From Streptomyces sp. DH12 (lineage in GTDB: Bacteria; Actinomycetota; Actinomycetes; Streptomycetales; Streptomycetaceae): a DNA stretch of 64,000 bases. Under the pieces are notes generated by a model. It was not told where the DNA came from, did not search any database, and saw only the letters and a program-made list of their open reading frames with translations. The stretch covers positions 62,001 to 126,000 of the forward strand of contig NZ_JAHWGT010000003.1 in NCBI RefSeq assembly GCF_020873895.1. The letters are read 5' to 3'. The position numbers and the translations under genes are program-made. This document shows positions 59,447 through 64,000 of this stretch, one piece after another; position 1 is the stretch's first letter; each line of letters begins with the position of its first letter.

Positions 59447-62014
59447 GTGGGTGGGATCACGCTGGCGCAGGACGAGCAGACCGTACGGACCGCGGCGCCC
59501 GATGCCGCCGCGCCGCCGCCGTCCGCCGACGGCCCGCCGCACCACCCCGGCCCGGCGCTCCCGCCGCCGGCGCCCGGCCCGCGCCGCGCGGGCCTCGCCC
59601 TGACCGGGCTCGCCCTCGCGGTGCTCCTCGCCGCACTCCAGCAGCTCGCCCTCGCGCCCGTCCTCCATGCCGTCACCGCGGACCTGCCCGGCCGGCCCGA
59701 CCGCGCGACATGGGCCGTCACCGCCTTCCTCCTCACCGCGACCGCCGCCCTGCCGCTGCACGGCAAGCTCGGCGACCTCTACGGCCGCAAGCCCGTCTTC
59801 CAGTGCGCCCTCGCCCTGTTCGTCGCCGCCACCGCCCTGGCCGGCTGGGCCCGCACCCCGGACGAACTGGTCGCCCTGCGGGCCCTGCAGGGCGTCGGCG
59901 CCGGGGGAGTCCTCACCGGCGCGCAGGCCCTCGCCGCGGACCTCGCGCCCGCCCGCCGGCGCGGCCGCCACCTCGGCCTCCTGGCCGCCGCCTTCACCGT
60001 CGCGACCGTCTCCGGCCCCCTCCTCGGCGGGTACGTCACCGAGACGGCCTCCTGGCGCTGGACGTTCCACCTCGCCGTGCCCGGCGGGCTCGTCGCCCTC
60101 GCCGTCGTCGGCGCCGCCCTGCGCCCCCCGGCCGCCTCCGGGCGCGGCCGCGGCTCGGCCGCCGCGCACCGCCGGGCCCGCCCCGACCTGCTCGGCGCCC
60201 TGCTCCTGACCGCCGCGACCACCTGCCTGGTCCTGCTGCTCACCTGGGGCGGCACCGCCCACGCCTGGACCTCCCGGACCATCCTCGGCCTGGCCTGCGC
60301 CGCCGCCGGCAGCGCCCTCCTCCACCTCGTCGTCGCCCACCGGGCGCCCGAGCCGGTCATCCCGCTGCGGCTGCTGCGCGACCCGGTCCTCCTCGTGTGC
60401 GCGGTCGTCGGCGCGGTCGTCGGCGTCGCCCTCCTCGGGGTGGCCGTATGCCTCCCCGCGCTCCTCCGGCAGGACGGCGGCGCGCGCGGCGCCCTCGACA
60501 CCCTGCTGCTGATCCTGCCCCTCCTCGGGGCGCTGGCGGCGGCCTCCCTCGTCTCCGGACACCTCGTCAGCCGCACCGGCCACTACGCCGTCCACGCGGT
60601 CATCGGCGCCGCCGTCGCCGCCGTCGGCATGTGGCTGCTCTCCCAACTCGACGCCGACACCCCCCGCCTCGACCACAGCGTCTGGCAGGCGGTCCTCGGC
60701 ACCGGCATCGGCCTGGTCCTGCCCGTCCTGGTGCTGGCGGTGCAGAACGCCGCCCGCCCCGGCGACATCGGCGCCGCGACCGGCGCCCTGACCCTCTGCC
60801 AGCAGCTCGGCGCCGGCGCGGGCGTCACCCTCCTCGGCACGCTCTTCGCCGAACCGCACTCCCTGCCGCCCACCCTGCGCCACGGCTACGCCCACGTGTA
60901 CGCCGACGCCGCGCCGCGGATCCTGCTCCACCTGGTGCCGGTGCTCGCCCTCGGCCTCTTCGTCGCCTTCTTCCTCAAGGAGAAACCGCTGGTGTCCGAC
61001 CCCCACCCCGCCGCGGGCGCCGTCCCCCCGGCGCGCGGACCCCGCCCGGTACCGCCCCCGGGCCCCGCCCCCGCCCACGCCGGCCCCGTCCCGGCCGGCC
61101 CCGCCGACGCCGCCCCGGCCGACGCGGTGCCGCACCACGCCGCCCCCGCCGACGGTGTGCCGGCCGCCTCGCGGGACTCGGCGCCGCGCGTCGGGCGGCC
61201 GTCGCCGCCGCCCGAGGCCGCGTACGGTCCGGCCTCGCTGCCCGGGCCCGGCGCGCCCGTCTGCGGCACGGTCCGCCACCACGACGGCTCGCCCGTCCCC
61301 GGCGCCGCCCTCACCCTGATCGACGTCCGCGGCCGCCAGACCGGCCGCGGCGCGAGCGGCGCCGACGGGCGGTACGCGCTGAGCACGCCGGCCCCCGGCG
61401 CGTACGTGCTGATCGCCTCGGCGGCCGGCCACCAGCCGCGGGCCGTCACCCTCACCGCGGGCGACCGCCCCGACGGCACCGTCGAACTGGACGTCGTCCT
61501 CGGCGGGGCCGGCCGCCTCTCCGGTGCCGTCACCACCCCCGACGGCTCACCCGTCCACGACGCCGGGGTCACCCTCACCGACGTGCGCGGCGACGTCGTC
61601 GCCACGGCCCGCACCGGGCCCGACGGCGGCTACCTGCTGACGGAGCTGATCGCCGGCGAGTACACCCTCACCTGTGGCGCGCCCGGACTGCGGCCCACCG
61701 CCGCCCCGGTCACCGTCCAGGCGGCCCGCGAGACCCGCCAGGACGTCGAGCTGGCGGGCGGCGCCGTCCTGTGCGGCACCGTCCGCGCCCCCGGCGGCCG
61801 TCCCGTCGAGGACGCGCGCGTGACGCTGCTCGACGCCCTCGGCAACGTCGTCGACACCCTCACCACCGGGCCGGACGGCATCTTCCGCTTCGTCGACCTG
61901 CCCTCCGGCGCCCACACGGTCATCGCCACCGGCTACCCGCCCGTCGCCACGGCCTTGGACGTGGCGGGCGGCGGGCGTACCGAGCGGGACGTGCTCCTCG
62001 GCCACGACGCCTGA
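59447..62014 (+). CDS. DHA2-type MFS transporter fused to three carboxypeptidase-regulatory-like domains
   Basis: An 855-residue protein. After a Pro-rich N-terminus (1-48), residues 49-510 form a 14-helix drug:H+ antiporter (LHGKLGDLYGRKPVF is the loop 2-3 motif; GPLLGGYVTETASWRW the antiporter motif). A Pro/Ala linker (about 518-600) leads to three tandem beta domains of about 85 residues, each starting CGTV or SGAV and containing TLxDxxG and GPDGxYxL-like cores, as in Cna-B / carboxypeptidase regulatory-like folds. The pair is odd for MFS carriers. GTG start, GAGGGGAG seven bases upstream. Substrate unknown. Confidence 0.92.
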   Translation: MGGITLAQDEQTVRTAAPDAAAPPPSADGPPHHPGPALPPPAPGPRRAGLALTGLALAVLLAALQQLALAPVLHAVTADLPGRPDRATWAVTAFLLTATAALPLHGKLGDLYGRKPVFQCALALFVAATALAGWARTPDELVALRALQGVGAGGVLTGAQALAADLAPARRRGRHLGLLAAAFTVATVSGPLLGGYVTETASWRWTFHLAVPGGLVALAVVGAALRPPAASGRGRGSAAAHRRARPDLLGALLLTAATTCLVLLLTWGGTAHAWTSRTILGLACAAAGSALLHLVVAHRAPEPVIPLRLLRDPVLLVCAVVGAVVGVALLGVAVCLPALLRQDGGARGALDTLLLILPLLGALAAASLVSGHLVSRTGHYAVHAVIGAAVAAVGMWLLSQLDADTPRLDHSVWQAVLGTGIGLVLPVLVLAVQNAARPGDIGAATGALTLCQQLGAGAGVTLLGTLFAEPHSLPPTLRHGYAHVYADAAPRILLHLVPVLALGLFVAFFLKEKPLVSDPHPAAGAVPPARGPRPVPPPGPAPAHAGPVPAGPADAAPADAVPHHAAPADGVPAASRDSAPRVGRPSPPPEAAYGPASLPGPGAPVCGTVRHHDGSPVPGAALTLIDVRGRQTGRGASGADGRYALSTPAPGAYVLIASAAGHQPRAVTLTAGDRPDGTVELDVVLGGAGRLSGAVTTPDGSPVHDAGVTLTDVRGDVVATARTGPDGGYLLTELIAGEYTLTCGAPGLRPTAAPVTVQAARETRQDVELAGGAVLCGTVRAPGGRPVEDARVTLLDALGNVVDTLTTGPDGIFRFVDLPSGAHTVIATGYPPVATALDVAGGGRTERDVLLGHDA

Positions 62015-62206
62015 CGCCCCGCCCCTCCGCCCCCTGCGCCCTCGGCCCCTACGCCCTCCGCACCCTGCCCCTTGAGCGCCGCCGCGGTCCCCGGCCCCTG
62101 GCGGGGGGCGCCCGTACGACGGTCGGGGCGGGCGATGGATCCGTGGTCCGCCGCCCGCCCCGAGTCCCGCTCCTCCGCGCCGCCGCGCGGGGGAGGCACC
62201 GGTCCG

Positions 62207-62770
62207 TCAGCCCTGCTTGCCGCGGCCGGTGACCGCGTCCCGCAGCCGGTCGACGATCCCGGCGCCCGGGTCGAGCAGCTTGTTCGCCGGCGGCTTGTCC
62301 GGCGCGGCCGGGTGCGGCCGGGTCGGCGCGACCTGCTTCGCCCTGCGGACCTTGTCGCCCAGCTCCTCCAGAGCCTCCGGCGGGCAGGCCGCGCGCAGGC
62401 GCGGGAAGAGGTTGGCCTCCTCGTCGTCCACGTGCCCGCGGATCTCCGCCATCAGCTGCGTGACCAGCGCGTCGAACCGGACGTCGCCCGCGTCGCACGC
62501 CTCCAGCTCCTTCATCGTGCGCTCGGCGGACGCGTGGTCCGCCAGCTCCCGGTCGGCGATGGCGTCGCCCCCCGGCACGTGCTCGCGCACCGCCGGGTAC
62601 AGGTACTCCTCCTCGGCGACCGCGTGCCGCACCAGTTCGATCGTGACCTGGTCCGCCAGCTCCTTGCGCTCCGCGGCCCCCGAAGGCAGCCGCTCGATGC
62701 GCTTGAAGAGCTCCTCCACCTCGCGGTGGTCGGTGACCAGCTCGTTGATCACATCGCCGCCGTGTCCCAT
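62207..62770 (-). CDS. Hemerythrin HHE-domain protein
   Basis: A 187-residue four-helix diiron protein. His/Glu ligands appear in VTDHREVEELF, VRHAVAEEEYLYPAV, ADHASAERTMKE and GHVDDEEANLFPRL, in the order of the family. The last 50 residues are a basic, Pro-rich tail. Such proteins bind oxygen or nitric oxide or respond to redox stress. The start at 62770 has AGGAGGAG close upstream. Confidence 0.92.
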   Translation of the reverse strand: MGHGGDVINELVTDHREVEELFKRIERLPSGAAERKELADQVTIELVRHAVAEEEYLYPAVREHVPGGDAIADRELADHASAERTMKELEACDAGDVRFDALVTQLMAEIRGHVDDEEANLFPRLRAACPPEALEELGDKVRRAKQVAPTRPHPAAPDKPPANKLLDPGAGIVDRLRDAVTGRGKQG

Positions 62771-62829
62771 GGCCTCTCCTCCTGTTCGGGTGATCGTCCA
62801 CGGTGCGGTTACCACCGGAGGCGGGTGAT

Positions 62830-63411
62830 ATGCGTCATTACGCCGGATGGCCGCGCCGGGGTACCGTGCTGGCCACCATCCCGACGGCCCCCGGACCGGC
62901 AGTGCACACGGAGCTCCCCTCGATCGTCGCGGCCACCGCGCAGTGGCTGACCCGCGCCTACCCCTCCGGCGGCGGCGCCGTCGACCGCGCCCTCGCGGAG
63001 GCGCAGGCACGGCAGGCCGCGGGCGTGGCCGCCGCGCTGCGCTACCCGACGGAGCTGGACGCGGCGCTGGTCTCCGTGACCGGCGCGGGCGGCGCGCACC
63101 GGCTCGACTGGCTCACCGGCGCCGACGGCGGCGGCGACGAACCGTGGCGCACGTGGGTGGACGAGGTCGTCGCCAGCTGGGCGGCCTGCCTCCTCGGCGA
63201 ACCGGAGCTGGCGGCCGCGGCCGTCGCCGCCCTCCGCGGCCCGGCGCCCGCCGGCAGCCGCCGTCTGCTCTCGCCCGGCGACGCCGACCGGCGCGCCGCC
63301 GCCCTGCTGCGCCACCCGGACCTGCTGGCCCCGGTCGCCGACCTCCACCGCGCCGAACTGGCCCGGCTGCTGGCCGTCCCGGGCCCCAGGCGCCCGGCCC
63401 TGCCCGCCTGA
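62830..63411 (+). CDS. Hypothetical protein (193 residues)
   Basis: A 193-residue Ala/Arg-rich cytosolic protein with mainly helical character (VDRALAEAQARQAAGVAAAL, HRAELARLLAVPGPRR). No domain recognised. ATG 62830 has GGAGG (62817-62821) eight bases upstream; a GTG at 62866 is another possible start. The opposite strand has an equally long open frame, but codon bias and the ribosome site favour this one. Function unknown. Confidence 0.55.
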   Translation: MRHYAGWPRRGTVLATIPTAPGPAVHTELPSIVAATAQWLTRAYPSGGGAVDRALAEAQARQAAGVAAALRYPTELDAALVSVTGAGGAHRLDWLTGADGGGDEPWRTWVDEVVASWAACLLGEPELAAAAVAALRGPAPAGSRRLLSPGDADRRAAALLRHPDLLAPVADLHRAELARLLAVPGPRRPALPA

Positions 63412-63418
63412 CCGGACC

Positions 63419-63468
63419 GGACCGTACGACCTGACCCGACCGGCGGGACCGTACGACCTGACCCGACC
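63419..63468. repeat. Two 23-bp direct repeats
   Basis: GGACCGTACGACCTGACCCG plus ACC occurs exactly at 63419-63441 and 63446-63468, 27 bp apart. Non-coding, in the gap between convergent genes; could derive from slippage. Confidence 0.7.
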
Positions 63469-63532
63469 TTGCGGCACCGAGCACCGACGGGGCCGGTGGG
63501 CCGCGCACCTGCCGGCGCCGGCGCGGCCGGGG

Positions 63533-64000
63533 TCAGACCGGTACGGCCTGGCTCGGCAGCGCCCGGTCGGGCGCGGCCCCGACGGCCGGGGCCGCGGTGA
63601 GGACCGCGGCGATGGCGCCGGCCAGCTGGTCCACCCGGTCGGCCGGCAGTCCCGCGATGTTCAGGCGCCCCGACGTCGTGCCGTACACGGCGTGGTCCCG
63701 GCGCAGCGCCCGCATCCCGTCCGGCGACAGCGGCAGCCCCGCGAACATGCCCTTCTGCCCGGCCAGCGGCTCCGCCCAGGCGCCGCAGCCCAGCTCCGCC
63801 AGCCGGGCGACGAGCGCGGCGCGGTTCGCGGCGACCCGGCGCCTCATCACGTTGAGCTCGGCGTTCCAGCAGCTGCGCAGCGCGTCGTCCTCCAGGACCG
63901 TCGCCACGATCGCCGCCCCGTGCTCCGGCGGCATCGAGTACAGCGTGCGGGCGGCGTTCTGCAGGGCCGTCTCGGCGTGGGCGAGGACCCGCCGGGAGGA
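63533..64000 (-). CDS. Class I aminotransferase, aromatic type (3' end only)
   Basis: The last 155 codons of a class I PLP aminotransferase; the 5' part lies beyond the right edge and the frame runs open to base 64000. LYSMPPEHGAAIVATVLEDD, CWNAELNVMRRRVAANRAAL, GMFAGLPLSPDGMRAL and GRLNIAGLP match the C-terminal domain of aspartate/aromatic aminotransferases (TyrB-like), including the Arg of GRLNIAG that binds the substrate carboxylate. The PLP lysine is not in the window. Confidence 0.9.
   Translation of the reverse strand, partial: SSRRVLAHAETALQNAARTLYSMPPEHGAAIVATVLEDDALRSCWNAELNVMRRRVAANRAALVARLAELGCGAWAEPLAGQKGMFAGLPLSPDGMRALRRDHAVYGTTSGRLNIAGLPADRVDQLAGAIAAVLTAAPAVGAAPDRALPSQAVPV

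Noticed and set aside
62809-63477. 222-codon minus-strand frame opposite the hypothetical gene at 62830
   Set aside because: No ribosome site, Gly/Arg-rich product; the plus-strand frame has GGAGG at good spacing.

Overview
The window reads as chromosomal DNA of a high-GC filamentous actinomycete, almost certainly Streptomyces or a close relative. The evidence is very high GC with a strong third-position bias, GGAGG-type ribosome binding sites, many apparently leaderless genes, F420-dependent and mycobacterial-type (Rv2578c-like) families, an LAXTG sortase substrate, and a complete ethylmalonyl-CoA operon beside psd/pssA. The gene content looks like conserved chromosome. I see no prophage, ICE, CRISPR array, rRNA or tRNA gene, and no polyketide or non-ribosomal peptide cluster. 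The only mobile DNA is one small MITE-like element and a probable relic of its end.

Layout. 0.1-11.6 kb: a sodium/alanine symporter, a PcaD-PcaC-type fusion, a metallo-hydrolase, exonuclease III, then exported or surface proteins (S15-like peptidase, L,D-transpeptidase lipoprotein, a membrane-anchored unknown, gamma-glutamyltransferase). 11.9-16.5 kb: a tight four-gene operon (nitrilase-type amidohydrolase, class III aminotransferase, hydantoinase, F420-type oxidoreductase) that looks like reductive pyrimidine breakdown to beta-alanine and malonate semialdehyde. 16.9-18.7 kb: a small stress-like cluster with a lipoprotein, a 27-residue membrane peptide, an internally duplicated DUF6766 protein and two tiny disordered proteins. 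18.9-31 kb: a pyruvyl transferase, an amidase, an unrecognised 1542-residue protein, an inositol-phosphatase-like enzyme, a CrtI-like flavoprotein, a macrodomain protein and a secreted pseudoprotease-lectin. 31.4-40.6 kb: a TetR/FMN-reductase pair, DNA alkylation repair (Ada-AlkA fusion plus Ogt), a sirtuin, an orphan antitoxin, a Nudix hydrolase, the MITE, a betaine transporter, glycerate kinase and an acetyltransferase.

40.8-53.8 kb holds the metabolic core. On the minus strand, ccr-ecm-mcl-mch-msd encode the ethylmalonyl-CoA pathway (crotonyl-CoA to glyoxylate and propionyl-CoA), followed by psd and pssA for phosphatidylethanolamine synthesis. Upstream are an LAXTG cell-wall protein, a TetR regulator and a double 3-hydroxybutyryl-CoA dehydrogenase that could feed the pathway. 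54-64 kb: a HEAT-repeat protein, acetyltransferase, RidA, a tripeptidyl-aminopeptidase-like enzyme, a radical SAM protein with an SOS-box-like promoter and a clamp-binding-like C-terminus, an SRPBCC protein, an MFS transporter fused to three carboxypeptidase-regulatory-like domains, a hemerythrin protein, a hypothetical protein, and the 3' end of an aromatic aminotransferase running off the right edge.

The most promising leads are the possible F420-linked pyrimidine pathway, the SOS-linked radical SAM protein, the secreted protease homologue with a replaced catalytic triad and lectin repeats, and the stress cluster with its 27-residue membrane peptide.
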